17,505 bases of DNA from the NCBI GenBank assembly GCA_003248565.1, contig QFOV01000038.1, forward strand, positions 1 to 17,505, written 5' to 3'. Under the pieces are notes generated by a model that saw nothing but the letters and a program-made list of their open reading frames with translations, was not told where the DNA came from and ran no database searches. Positions 1 through 8,127 of the stretch are shown here, piece by piece. The position numbers and the translations under genes are program-made. The stretch's first letter is position 1; each line of letters begins with the position of its first letter. This DNA is from Stenotrophomonas sp. GTDB lineage: Bacteria > Pseudomonadota > Gammaproteobacteria > Xanthomonadales > Xanthomonadaceae.

Positions 1-1
1 G

Positions 2-829
2 GACTCCAACGTCCTCGACAAGGTGGCGATGGTGTACGGCCAGATGAACGAGCCGCCGGGCAACCGTCTGCGCGTCGCCCTGACCGGCCTGACCATGGCG
101 GAGTACTTCCGTGATGAGAAGGACGCCAGCGGCAAGGGCAAGGACGTGCTGCTGTTCGTCGACAACATCTACCGCTACACCCTGGCCGGTACCGAAGTGT
201 CGGCACTGCTGGGCCGTATGCCGTCGGCGGTGGGTTACCAGCCGACCCTGGCCGAGGAAATGGGCGTCCTGCAGGAGCGCATCACCTCGACCAAGTCCGG
301 CTCGATCACCTCGATCCAGGCCGTGTACGTGCCCGCCGATGACTTGACCGATCCGTCGCCGGCCACCACGTTCGCCCACTTGGATTCGACCGTGACCCTG
401 TCGCGTTCGATCGCCTCGCTGGGTATCTACCCGGCCGTGGATCCGCTGGACTCGACCTCGCGCCAGATGGACCCGCAGGTCATCGGTACCGAGCACTACG
501 ACACCGCACAGCGCGTCCAGCAGACCCTGCAGAAGTACAAGGAACTGAAGGACATCATTGCCATCCTGGGCATGGACGAACTGTCCCAGGAAGACAAGGA
601 AGCCGTGTCGCGCGCCCGTAAGATCGAGCGCTTCTTCAGCCAGCCGTTCCACGTGGCCGAAGTGTTCACCGGCTCGCCGGGCAAGTACGTGCCGCTGAAG
701 GACACCATCCGTGGCTTCAAGGCCATCGTCGATGGCGAATACGACCACCTGCCGGAGCAGGCGTTCTACATGGTCGGCGGCATCGAAGAAGCGGTCGAGA
801 AGGCCAAGAAGATGGCTGAAAAGGCCTAA
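2..829 (+). CDS. atpD: F1 ATP synthase subunit beta, C-terminal part (5' end outside window)
   Basis: Catalytic beta subunit of the cytoplasmic F1 sector, which makes ATP from ADP and phosphate using rotation driven by the proton gradient. The frame is open from base 2, so 275 residues are present; the family is about 460-470 long, and the P-loop region lies outside the window. Visible blocks, in order, are YGQMNEPPGNRLR, the Walker B strand DVLLFVDNIYR, the near-invariant stretch around GRMPSAVGYQP, YVPADDLTDPSPATTFAHLD, and the lever motif DELSQEDK, a one-residue variant of the usual DELSEEDK. Compared with E. coli as I remember it, a few extra residues (KDASGKGK) precede Walker B. Two in-frame stops (TAATAA) end the gene. 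atpC follows after 83 bp, as expected for the end of an atp operon. Identification is secure. Confidence 0.98.
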   Translation, partial: DSNVLDKVAMVYGQMNEPPGNRLRVALTGLTMAEYFRDEKDASGKGKDVLLFVDNIYRYTLAGTEVSALLGRMPSAVGYQPTLAEEMGVLQERITSTKSGSITSIQAVYVPADDLTDPSPATTFAHLDSTVTLSRSIASLGIYPAVDPLDSTSRQMDPQVIGTEHYDTAQRVQQTLQKYKELKDIIAILGMDELSQEDKEAVSRARKIERFFSQPFHVAEVFTGSPGKYVPLKDTIRGFKAIVDGEYDHLPEQAFYMVGGIEEAVEKAKKMAEKA

Positions 830-836
830 TAACCAC

Positions 837-859
837 GTAGGGCGGAGCATGCTCCGCCC
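837..859 (+). repeat. GTAG-headed palindrome (SMAG-like REP) inside the atp operon
   Basis: GTAG is followed by a perfect 10+10 bp palindrome with arms GGGCGGAGCA and TGCTCCGCCC, overlapping the last G of GTAG. The layout (GTAG head, GC-rich stem centred on CATG or GCATGC) matches SMAG repeats, but the stem differs from the TGCCGAGC copies elsewhere in the window, so it would be another subfamily. It lies 8 bp after the atpD stop. It is followed by a smaller hairpin, GGTGGGC/GCCCACC with loop GCAG (874-891). Confidence 0.75.
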
Positions 860-873
860 ACGCGGCAACCTGC

Positions 874-891
874 GGTGGGCGCAGGCCCACC
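874..891 (+). repeat. Small inverted repeat upstream of atpC
   Basis: Seven-base arms GGTGGGC and GCCCACC are separated by GCAG. In the mRNA it would form a hairpin ending about 20 bases before the atpC start, just upstream of its GAAGAGAGA ribosome binding region. No T-run follows, so it is not a typical terminator. It could be the second half of the neighbouring repeat element. Confidence 0.5.
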
Positions 892-912
892 CAACCAGGC
901 GAAGAGAGATCC

Positions 913-1335
913 ATGAGCACCATCCGTTGCGACATCGTCAGTGCCGAGCAGCAGATCTTCAGCGGCGAAGCGACCCTGGTCGTGGCCACCGGTGAGCTGG
1001 GCGAGCTGGGCATCGCGCCCAAGCACGCACCGCTGATCACCCGTCTGAAGCCGGGTAAGGTCGTGGTCACCACCGCTGCAGGCGAGCACCTGGATTTCGC
1101 CATTTCCGGCGGCATCCTGGAAGTACAGCCGCAAGTCGTTACCGTGCTGGCCGACACTGCCATCCGCGCCAGCGACATCGATGAAGCATCGGTGCGCAAG
1201 GCCAAGGAAGAAGCAGAGCGCGTGCTGGCACACCGTGGCGAAGCCATGGAACTGGCCGAAGCACAGCAGAAGCTGGCCGAAGTCACCGCCCAGCTGCAAG
1301 CGCTGGAGCGTCTGCGTCGCAACCTCAAGCACTGA
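913..1335 (+). CDS. atpC: F1 ATP synthase subunit epsilon
   Basis: Epsilon subunit of the F1 central stalk, which couples gamma rotation to the c-ring and inhibits ATP hydrolysis through its C-terminal helices. At 140 residues it has the family's usual length (about 139 in E. coli). Residues 1-85 form the beta-sandwich domain, with the characteristic stretch GELGELGIAPKHAPLITRLKPG and the block GGILEVQPQVVTVLAD. Residues about 90-138 form an Ala/Glu/Arg-rich helical hairpin (EASVRKAKEEAERVL, then AQQKLAEVTAQLQALERLR). The ATG is preceded by GAAGAGAGA, a good ribosome binding site. It is the last atp gene: a strong hairpin terminator follows 19 bp after the stop. Confidence 0.98.
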   Translation: MSTIRCDIVSAEQQIFSGEATLVVATGELGELGIAPKHAPLITRLKPGKVVVTTAAGEHLDFAISGGILEVQPQVVTVLADTAIRASDIDEASVRKAKEEAERVLAHRGEAMELAEAQQKLAEVTAQLQALERLRRNLKH

Positions 1336-1354
1336 GGATTGCAGCAGCATCAAG

Positions 1355-1385
1355 AAAAACGCCGGCCAACGCCGGCGTTTTTTTT
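1355..1385 (+). terminator. Intrinsic terminator of the atp operon
   Basis: Stem CGCCGGC (1360-1366) and GCCGGCG (1371-1377) with loop CAAC, flanked by five A's on the left and eight T's on the right. The A and T runs extend the stem and make it usable in both directions, so it could also stop reading from the minus-strand GtrA gene. Confidence 0.93.
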
Positions 1386-1397
1386 GCGCAAGCTTTT

Positions 1398-1420
1398 GTA
1401 GTGCCGAGCCATGCTCGGCA
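1398..1420 (+). repeat. SMAG repeat copy 1 (GTAG REP element)
   Basis: GTAG, then stem TGCCGAGC / GCTCGGCA with loop CAT. The head and stem match the SMAG repeats known from Stenotrophomonas. It is followed by GGGGCTCTACCAGTAAAGCC, a near copy of which also follows copy 2, so the repeated unit is larger than the hairpin. Confidence 0.88.
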
Positions 1421-1445
1421 GGGGCTCTACCAGTAAAGCCAACCT

Positions 1446-1468
1446 GTAGTGCCGAGCCATGCTCGGCA
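1446..1468 (+). repeat. SMAG repeat copy 2, direct repeat of copy 1
   Basis: The hairpin is identical to copy 1 and starts 48 bases later. It is followed by AGGGCATTACCAGTAAAGCC, matching the tail of copy 1 apart from a few bases. The two copies form a short tandem array. Confidence 0.88.
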
Positions 1469-1490
1469 AGGGCATTACCAGTAAAGCCCC

Positions 1491-1513
1491 TGCCGAGCAT
1501 GGCTCGGCACTAC
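1491..1513 (-). repeat. SMAG repeat copy 3, inverted relative to copies 1 and 2
   Basis: Same hairpin in the opposite orientation, ending in CTAC, the complement of GTAG. Copies 2 and 3 face each other across 22 bp, so the transcript could form either two small hairpins or one long stem of at least 23 bp. It lies 10 bp beyond the stop of the minus-strand GtrA gene. Confidence 0.88.
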
Positions 1514-1523
1514 AACAGCCTGT

Positions 1524-1907
1524 TCAGCGATAGACGACGTGGCGTAGCGCGAAGAAGCTCACCACCGCCAGCCCGAGCTCGACCACCGGCTTGGCCAGCC
1601 ACGCATACTGCAGGCCAAGCGATTGCGCGACCCAGTCGATCAGTCCGGTACTGATCACGGTCATCAGCAGCCAAAACACCCAGAAACGCGCAAAGCGTTT
1701 CCAGCCATGACGCTGCTCGCCTTGGGTTGCAAACGTGTAACGGCCGTTGAGCCAGAAGCCAAACAACGCGCCACTGATCCGCCCCACCAGGTTGCTCGGT
1801 GCGACGGGTATGCCAAGCGCCGTCACGGCAACAAATACCCCCCAGTCCAACGCAAGCTGCGCCAGGCCGATGATGATGAACTGGGTGCCTTGGCGGAATA
1901 GGCTCAT
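1524..1907 (-). CDS. GtrA-family small integral membrane protein
   Basis: A 127-residue, very hydrophobic protein with four likely membrane segments (about residues 8-30, 36-55, 72-92 and 103-122). It fits the GtrA family, whose members are thought to help carry lipid-linked sugars (undecaprenyl-phosphate glucose in the Shigella prototype) across the inner membrane for decoration of surface glycans. Supporting details are the charged/aromatic block FWLNGRYTF after the second segment and the matching FFALRHVVYR at the C-terminus. No partner glycosyltransferase (GtrB type) is in the window, so the substrate is unknown. The ATG has no strong Shine-Dalgarno sequence. It diverges from glmU across 83 bp and ends facing the SMAG cluster. 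The family call is fairly secure, the role is inferred. Confidence 0.82.
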   Translation of the reverse strand: MSLFRQGTQFIIIGLAQLALDWGVFVAVTALGIPVAPSNLVGRISGALFGFWLNGRYTFATQGEQRHGWKRFARFWVFWLLMTVISTGLIDWVAQSLGLQYAWLAKPVVELGLAVVSFFALRHVVYR

Positions 1908-1933
1908 GGCTGTGGTGGGCTCTGGCGAATAGC

Positions 1934-1962
1934 CTGCAATGCTAACCCCTTGCGCTTAGAAT
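1934..1962 (+). promoter_or_regulatory. Possible sigma70 promoter of glmU
   Basis: TAGAAT (1957-1962) is a fair -10 box. A weak -35 (CTGCAA, 1934-1939) lies 17 bp upstream. It sits in the only non-coding stretch before glmU, 28 bp from the start codon. The prediction is weak because the -35 matches only three of six consensus bases. Confidence 0.35.
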
Positions 1963-1990
1963 CCAGAGACTCTCGAAGGAAGTTCCACGC

Positions 1991-3358
1991 ATGTCCCAGC
2001 CGCTGCACGTCATCATCCTCGCCGCCGGCGCCGGCAAACGCATGAAGTCGCTGTTGCCCAAGGTGCTGCAGCCCATCGCCGGGCAGCCGATGCTGGCGCA
2101 CGTGATTGCCACCGCACGCGAGCTGAAGCCAGCCGGCATCCACGTGGTTTACGGTCATGGTGGAGAGGCGGTGCGCGCCGCCTTCGCCGACCAGCAGGAC
2201 CTGCTGTGGGCCGAGCAGAGCCAGCAACTGGGTACCGGCCATGCAGTCCAGCAGGCCATGCCGCAGGTGCCGGATACGGCGCAGGTACTGGTGCTGTACG
2301 GCGATGTGCCGTTGATGCGCGCGCAGACCTTGAGCGCACTGTTGAACAACGGCCCGCGCCTGGCGGTGTTGGTGGCCGAGCTGGATGATCCCAGCGGTTA
2401 CGGTCGCATCGTCCGCGATGCCGAAGGCAAGGTCGCAGCCATCGTCGAGCAGAAGGATGCCAACGATGAGCAGAAGCGCATCCGCACGGTGAACACCGGC
2501 ATCATCACCGCCGAATCCACCGCGCTGCGACGCTGGCTGTCAGGCCTGTCCAACCGCAATGCGCAGGGCGAGTACTACCTGACCGACGTCTTTGCCTCCG
2601 CCGCCAACGAGTACGCACCAGCCGAACTGGTGCTGGTCAGCGATGCGCAGGAAGCGGAAGGGGCGAATGACCCCTGGCAGCTGTCACAGCTGGAGCGGGC
2701 TTGGCAGCTGCGCGCAGCCAAGGCGCTGTGCGAGCAGGGCGCGCGTCTGCTGGACCCGTCGCGCTTTGACCAGCGTGGCACGGTCAAGGTCGGGCGCGAT
2801 GTGCAGATCGATGCCAACGTCATTCTGGAAGGCGAGGTCGAGCTGGGCGATGGCGTCAGCATCGGTGCCTTCGTGCGGCTCAAGGACGTCAAGCTCGGCG
2901 CTGGCACGGAGGTGCGCCCGCACTGTGACCTGGAAGGCGTGATCAGCGAAGGCGCGGCCCAGATTGGACCGTTCGCACGCCTGCGCCCGGGTACGGTGCT
3001 GGCCGATGGCGTGCACGTGGGCAACTTCGTGGAGACCAAGAAGGTCACGCTGGGCAAGGGCAGCAAGGCCAATCACCTCACCTATCTGGGTGACGCGGTT
3101 ATTGGCAGCGGCACCAACATCGGCGCCGGGACCATTACCTGCAACTACGATGGCGTGAACAAGTTCCAGACCACGATTGGCGACAAGGTCTTCGTGGGCT
3201 CCAACAGCTCGCTGGTCGCGCCGGTGACGATCGAGGACGGTGCCACGATTGGTGCCGGCTCGGTGATTACCCGCAATGCACCGGAAGGCAAACTGACGCT
3301 GGCACGCACACGCCAGCAGACGCTTGAAGGCTGGACACGCCCTGTCAAAAAGTCCTGA
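1991..3358 (+). CDS. glmU: Bifunctional GlcNAc-1-phosphate uridyltransferase / glucosamine-1-phosphate acetyltransferase
   Basis: Cytoplasmic enzyme for the last two steps to UDP-GlcNAc: acetylation of glucosamine-1-phosphate by acetyl-CoA, then transfer of UMP from UTP. The product feeds peptidoglycan and lipopolysaccharide. Its 455 residues match E. coli GlmU (456). The N-terminal nucleotidyltransferase domain shows LAAGAGKRM (10-18), Lys24 in LLPKVL, GTGHAVQQA (81-89), metal ligand Asp105 in YGDVP, NTGI (168-171) and Asn226. The C-terminal left-handed beta-helix (about 255-455) has hexapeptide repeats and the acetyltransferase site, with His362 in NHLTYLGD followed by NIGAGTITCNYDG. The ribosome binding site is GAAGGAAG, 8 bp before ATG. 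Its place after atpC is common in gammaproteobacteria; glmS does not follow here. Confidence 0.97.
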   Translation: MSQPLHVIILAAGAGKRMKSLLPKVLQPIAGQPMLAHVIATARELKPAGIHVVYGHGGEAVRAAFADQQDLLWAEQSQQLGTGHAVQQAMPQVPDTAQVLVLYGDVPLMRAQTLSALLNNGPRLAVLVAELDDPSGYGRIVRDAEGKVAAIVEQKDANDEQKRIRTVNTGIITAESTALRRWLSGLSNRNAQGEYYLTDVFASAANEYAPAELVLVSDAQEAEGANDPWQLSQLERAWQLRAAKALCEQGARLLDPSRFDQRGTVKVGRDVQIDANVILEGEVELGDGVSIGAFVRLKDVKLGAGTEVRPHCDLEGVISEGAAQIGPFARLRPGTVLADGVHVGNFVETKKVTLGKGSKANHLTYLGDAVIGSGTNIGAGTITCNYDGVNKFQTTIGDKVFVGSNSSLVAPVTIEDGATIGAGSVITRNAPEGKLTLARTRQQTLEGWTRPVKKS

Positions 3359-3860
3359 GCCCAGGTTGGCGCAGCGCGATGAGCTCGCGCTGCTGCCGCG
3401 GATAGAAGCGCAGGCGGGTGAACGCCTGCGAGGGCATCCTGCTGCGAAGGTGTTTGCAGCGAGCCCAACCGAGGCAGCGTTGTTCGAACAGGCCTGGCAG
3501 CGTGGAATGTTGTGGGTCATCGTCAGTGAACAGCAACTGGCCGGCTATCTGATGGCAGGTGTGCTTGGTGCTGACTTCCATATCCAGCAGATGGACGTTG
3601 CACCGACGCATGGCCGCAAAGGCTTGGGCCGTGCCTTGCTGCGGCACGCGTTGCAGCAGGCGAGGGCATCAGGACATCACCGGGCGGTGCTCACCACCTT
3701 GAGCGACGTGGCCTGGAATGCCCCCTTCTATGCCAGCGAGGGTTTCAGTGAATGGCCATCGCATGCGTGGAGCGCAGGCATGCGCGAGGTGATGGCGGCG
3801 GAGGCAGCAGCTGGCTTTCCAATGGAGTTGCGGTTGGCGATGCAGCGGATCTTGCCGTAG
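3324..3860 (+). CDS. GNAT-family N-acetyltransferase (start uncertain)
   Basis: A GCN5-related acetyltransferase that would transfer acetyl from acetyl-CoA to an amine; the substrate cannot be told. The central block MDVAPTHGRKGLGRALLRHALQQA carries the acetyl-CoA loop pattern (VAP..GRKGLG). It is preceded by the strand LAGYLMAGVL and followed by AVLTTLSDVAWNAPFYASEGF, typical of the last part of the fold (N..FY...GF). No ATG or GTG lies at the 5' end. TTG at 3324 keeps the first strand (PRLAQRDELALLPRIE) intact and overlaps glmU by 35 bp; TTG at 3366 is just after glmU but would cut that strand. From 3324 the protein has 178 residues. The overlap suggests cotranscription with glmU. Family secure, start and substrate not. 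Confidence 0.85.
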   Translation: MKAGHALSKSPEPRLAQRDELALLPRIEAQAGERLRGHPAAKVFAASPTEAALFEQAWQRGMLWVIVSEQQLAGYLMAGVLGADFHIQQMDVAPTHGRKGLGRALLRHALQQARASGHHRAVLTTLSDVAWNAPFYASEGFSEWPSHAWSAGMREVMAAEAAAGFPMELRLAMQRILP

Positions 3861-3875
3861 CCGCAAACCGCTTCT

Positions 3876-3902
3876 TGTGGGAGCGGCGTAAGCAGCGAAG
3901 CC
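3876..3902 (+). repeat. GGGAGCGGCGTAAGC-type palindromic repeat, copy 1
   Basis: TGTGGGAGCGGCGTAAGCAG followed by CGAAGCC. The core GCGGC-GTAA-GCAGC is an imperfect 5 bp stem (one mismatch to the third copy). Its complement appears at 4094-4122, and a variant is at 4023-4050. Confidence 0.75.
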
Positions 3903-3929
3903 GGTGCAACATCAAAGGCGGTAAAGCCA

Positions 3930-3973
3930 ACCCCTCCCCAACCCTCCCCTTTGCTGCGCAAAAGGGAGGGGGC
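3930..3973 (+). repeat. CT/GA-rich imperfect inverted repeat
   Basis: A CCCCTCCCC...CCCTCCCCTTTGC arm faces GCAAAAAGGGAGGGGG across TGC. The arms pair well near the loop and at the ends but need a small bulge. A related hairpin with the same AAGGGAGGGGG tail lies in the A3-B3 gap (13893-13932), which suggests a dispersed repeat family and not a one-off terminator. Confidence 0.65.
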
Positions 3974-3974
3974 G

Positions 3975-3997
3975 TAGTGCTGAGCCATGCTCGGCAA
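3975..3997 (+). repeat. SMAG repeat copy 4 (one stem mismatch)
   Basis: GTAG followed by TGCTGAGC / GCTCGGCA with loop CAT. It is the same element as at 1398, with one base changed in the left arm (a G-U pair in RNA). It directly joins the CT-rich inverted repeat. Confidence 0.83.
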
Positions 3998-4022
3998 GGC
4001 TTTCCCCGTGGCCCCGCCGATT

Positions 4023-4050
4023 TGTAGCAGCGGCGTGAGCCGCGAAGCCA
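4023..4050 (+). repeat. GGGAGCGGCGTAAGC-type palindromic repeat, copy 2
   Basis: TGTAGCAGCGGCGTGAGCCG followed by CGAAGCCA. The perfect stem GCGGC (4030-4034) / GCCGC (4039-4043) encloses GTGA. Same orientation as copy 1. Confidence 0.72.
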
Positions 4051-4093
4051 GGACAGTTTCAGATAACCGGTGGTGCGGGTGCTGATGTGGTGT

Positions 4094-4122
4094 CAGCTTC
4101 GCGGCTTACGCCGCTCCCACAA
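4094..4122 (-). repeat. GGGAGCGGCGTAAGC-type palindromic repeat, copy 3 (inverted)
   Basis: Reverse complement of copy 1, with the perfect stem GCGGC-TTAC-GCCGC (4101-4114) and the CTCCCACAA tail. It lies 16 bp beyond the stop of the histidine kinase gene and could contribute to 3' end formation of the long minus-strand operon. Confidence 0.75.
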
Positions 4123-4138
4123 CCGCAACAACATTCGC

Positions 4139-5491
4139 TTAGTCATGCGGTAGCAGGATCGCCACGCACAGGCCGCCGTCCTTGCGGTTCTGCAGGGAGA
4201 TGCGACCGCCATGTGCCTCGATGATCTCGCGGGTCAAGGCCAGGCCAAGCCCGGTACCGTTGCGCTTGGTTGAATAGAACGGCATCAATGCATTCTGCAG
4301 GACCGCCTCGTTCATGCCGGTGCCGCGATCCAATACCTCGATGCGCAGCCAGTTGGGCAGGCGCGCGATACGCACTTCCACCGAATCATCGGGTGCGCCA
4401 TTGTCGGCACCCGCTTCGTGCGCATTCTTCAGCAGGTTCAGCAGTGCCTGTGAGAACTGTGATTGATCCAGGCGGCTGTACTGCTCGTCGACCATCGGCG
4501 CCATGCGGAAGCTGATCTGCTGCTGCAGGCCATGCAGGAACTGGCTCCAGGCTACGGTCTGCAGCTGTGGCTGCGGCAGCTTGGCGAAGCGTGCGTAGCC
4601 GCGGATGAAACCTTCCAGGTGACGGGCGCGTTCTTCCACCGTGCCGAAGATATCTTCAAGGCGATCATGGCGGCCACGTCGCACCAGCTCGGCGCCGGAA
4701 TGCGCCAACGAGGCAATCGGTGCCAGGGAGTTGTTGAGCTCGTGGCTGATCACGCGGATCACCTTCTTCCAGGTCTGTACTTCCTGGCGGCGCAACTCGG
4801 CGGTGAGCAGGCGCAGCAGCAGCAACTCATGCGGGCGGCCATTCAAATGGAAGGCACGACGCGACAGGTGGTAGATCTGCTCGTCGTCATCATCGTCTTC
4901 GGCCGCATCCGGATCACGCACCGCGAACAGGCTGTCGCCGCCGCGGGCGATGGCATTGCGCAGCTCGATCGGCATGTTCTCCAGCAACTCGTGCATGCGC
5001 TGACCTTCAAGCTTCCAGCCACCATGCAGCAGCTTGCGCGCGGCGGTGTTGGAGAAGGTCACCCGTTGCACGCCATCGCCACCATCGGTCAGCAGCAGCA
5101 TCGCCACCGGCGTGTTCTGCACCATGGTGTCGAGCAGCAGCTCGCGCTGCACCAGCGATTGCCGCTGCTCGCGCAGCACATCGCCCAATTCGGCATGGGC
5201 CTGCACCAGCTGCGCGAACTCATCGTGGCCGCGCCAATGCACACCGAAGTTGAACTCGCCGTCGCGGTAGCTGCTGGTGGTACCGGCCAGCGCCCGCAGC
5301 AGCGAACGGATCGGCGAGGTGGCGCGGCTCAGCGCCCACCACATCGCAGCCAGCAGGAAAACGGTGGAAACGCATACCACCACCCAGCCGCGGTCCATCC
5401 AGTAGGCCAGGAACCATGGCAGGGCCGCAGCAAGTGCCAGCACCGGCAGCAGGCGCAGGAACAGGGTGAAGGTGAAGGAGCGCGTTTTCAC
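4139..5491 (-). CDS. Sensor histidine kinase, two membrane segments, minimal periplasmic loop
   Basis: Inner-membrane kinase of 450 residues, partner of the response regulator encoded 10 bp upstream. Segments at about residues 9-31 and 35-54 are joined by only a few residues (MDRG), so no periplasmic sensor domain exists. A HAMP-like linker (about 55-110), a PAS-like domain (about 115-230) and the kinase core follow. The core shows His250 in VISHELNNSLAP, N-box Asn356 in LNLLKNAHEA, G1 box DRGTGM (388-393), FYSTKRNGTGLGLAL with the G2 box, and a final GG.ISLQN block. The HELNN box and overall build resemble NtrY-type kinases that serve sigma54 activators. An acidic run (EDDDDDE, about 198-204) lies in the PAS region. 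The start is GTG; no better start is near and its ribosome site is weak. Confidence 0.93.
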   Translation of the reverse strand: MKTRSFTFTLFLRLLPVLALAAALPWFLAYWMDRGWVVVCVSTVFLLAAMWWALSRATSPIRSLLRALAGTTSSYRDGEFNFGVHWRGHDEFAQLVQAHAELGDVLREQRQSLVQRELLLDTMVQNTPVAMLLLTDGGDGVQRVTFSNTAARKLLHGGWKLEGQRMHELLENMPIELRNAIARGGDSLFAVRDPDAAEDDDDDEQIYHLSRRAFHLNGRPHELLLLRLLTAELRRQEVQTWKKVIRVISHELNNSLAPIASLAHSGAELVRRGRHDRLEDIFGTVEERARHLEGFIRGYARFAKLPQPQLQTVAWSQFLHGLQQQISFRMAPMVDEQYSRLDQSQFSQALLNLLKNAHEAGADNGAPDDSVEVRIARLPNWLRIEVLDRGTGMNEAVLQNALMPFYSTKRNGTGLGLALTREIIEAHGGRISLQNRKDGGLCVAILLPHD

Positions 5492-5501
5492 TGATGGCTG
5501 C

Positions 5502-6839
<1,338 letters not shown>

Positions 6840-6893
6840 CAGTTGTCGCAGAAGAAGATAAGGGGACGCAGCGCTGGCGCCGAAGTCAGCACA

Positions 6894-8114
6894 TTACACG
6901 CTGCGGGTCGCGCTGGCAGGTGGCAATTGCGCTGCACGCCGTGCCGGTGCTGCGACCGCTACTTGCCCGAGCAGCAACATCAAGCCGCCGGCAACCAGCA
7001 GATAGGCCCATGGCAGCCGTGGCAGCTCGTAATGCTGCATCAACCACTGGTTGATCAGCAACGCCAGCAGCAGGCCGATCAGCAGCCCACCCACGGTCAG
7101 CAGCAGGTTCTCGGCGAGGAAGTGGTGCATCACCTGGCTGCGGGTGGCGCCAAGAGCACGACGGATGCCGATCTGGCGGGTGCGTTGCTGTATCCAGTAG
7201 CCGCTGAGGCTGGCGATGCCGATCAAGGTGATGGTGGCGACAACCGCGTTGACCGTGAGCAGCAGCCATACCGCGGCGCGGCGGTTGCGCATGCCGTTGC
7301 TGCGCAACTGCTCGTAACTGGACACGACCGGGTTGAAGCTCTTTGCCATCTGTCCGGCATAGACCGTCTGCAGTACGCCAGGCACGGCCTTGATCACCGC
7401 ATCGCGCTGATCGGCCTCGGCGCGTACCACGAAACTCAGCAGTGGCAGGCCCGCCGGGCGTCGCGGCAACAGGATGGCGTACTCGGCCTTGCCGTCGTCC
7501 AACTCGCTGAGCTGGTAGCGCAGCAGGTGGGCGACAACACCGACGACTACATAGTGGCTACTGCCATCGCCAGAGGTGAGCGCCTGCCCGACCGGATTGC
7601 CGTCGAACAAAGTCCGGCCCAGAGCCTCGGTGATGATGATGGGCGTACTCGCGGTGTTGGCATCATCACCGAGCTGCAGATCGGCGTACTCGTTGTCGAG
7701 GAAGTCGCGGCCACGGCTGAGCTGCAGGCCCAGCGTGTCGATCAGCTGCTTGCCGATGAAGCCGCTGACCTGCACGGTGGGGCCGTTGGGTGACTTGAGG
7801 TCGTAGACCATGGTCAAGGTCTCGCGCATCGGTGCGCCGACCACGGCGGTGGCACGCTTCACGCCGGGAATCGCTGCCAGTGCATCGGCACCAACGCTGG
7901 CTTGTGCGGCGGTCCAGTTGCCATCCGGGCGCACGATCTGGTCGATGACGATGACCTCCTTGTCGGCGATGCCGTCGTCGATCAACAACGGCCCGGCCTG
8001 TTGTGCGAGGAGGAACAGGGTATTGCAGAGGATGGCGCAGGCCACGGTGATCTGCAGCACGATCAACCACGGCATCAGCGGCTGGCGGCGCATGGAGGAG
8101 AGCAGGGGATTCAT
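6894..8114 (-). CDS. ABC transporter permease, MacB/FtsX type, B class (B1)
   Basis: Inner-membrane permease of 406 residues with the MacB layout and no ATPase domain. One N-terminal segment (about 14-37) is followed by a periplasmic core (about 40-285), then three C-terminal segments. The FtsX-domain coupling block is QQRTRQIGIRRALGATRSQV. Features shared with the other B permeases are CAILCN (26-31) in the first segment, YELPRLP before the last segment, and an ending PARRAA..PP..ATRS. The start was chosen at ATG MNPLL, with AAGGCCAAGG upstream, because it fits the B-class N-terminus; the frame is open for 29 more codons into A1 but these are not similar to anything in the family. It lies 13 bp after A1, its likely partner. 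Its sequence is the most divergent of the four B proteins. Substrate unknown. Confidence 0.92.
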   Translation of the reverse strand: MNPLLSSMRRQPLMPWLIVLQITVACAILCNTLFLLAQQAGPLLIDDGIADKEVIVIDQIVRPDGNWTAAQASVGADALAAIPGVKRATAVVGAPMRETLTMVYDLKSPNGPTVQVSGFIGKQLIDTLGLQLSRGRDFLDNEYADLQLGDDANTASTPIIITEALGRTLFDGNPVGQALTSGDGSSHYVVVGVVAHLLRYQLSELDDGKAEYAILLPRRPAGLPLLSFVVRAEADQRDAVIKAVPGVLQTVYAGQMAKSFNPVVSSYEQLRSNGMRNRRAAVWLLLTVNAVVATITLIGIASLSGYWIQQRTRQIGIRRALGATRSQVMHHFLAENLLLTVGGLLIGLLLALLINQWLMQHYELPRLPWAYLLVAGGLMLLLGQVAVAAPARRAAQLPPASATRSV

Positions 8115-8127
8115 GCCTTGGCCTTGT

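Larger units (their letters stand above)
3861..4138. other. Gene-free convergent intergenic region with three palindromic repeat families
   Basis: This stretch lies between the converging GNAT gene and histidine kinase gene. No coding frame stands out. It holds three copies of a GGAGCGGCGTAAGC-type repeat, one CT-rich hairpin and one SMAG copy, listed separately. The inverted first and third GGAGCGGCG copies could pair in RNA and serve as a two-way transcript end; no classical terminator with a T-run is seen. Confidence 0.8.

Noticed and set aside
1386..1523. CRISPR-like array from the repeated hairpins
   Set aside because: Only three copies, one inverted, with similar and not unique spacers, and a GTAG head. 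This is a REP/SMAG cluster.
4463..5494. A 343-codon plus-strand frame opposite the histidine kinase
   Set aside because: Antisense to a kinase with all its motifs intact; the translation is Gln/His-rich and matches no family.
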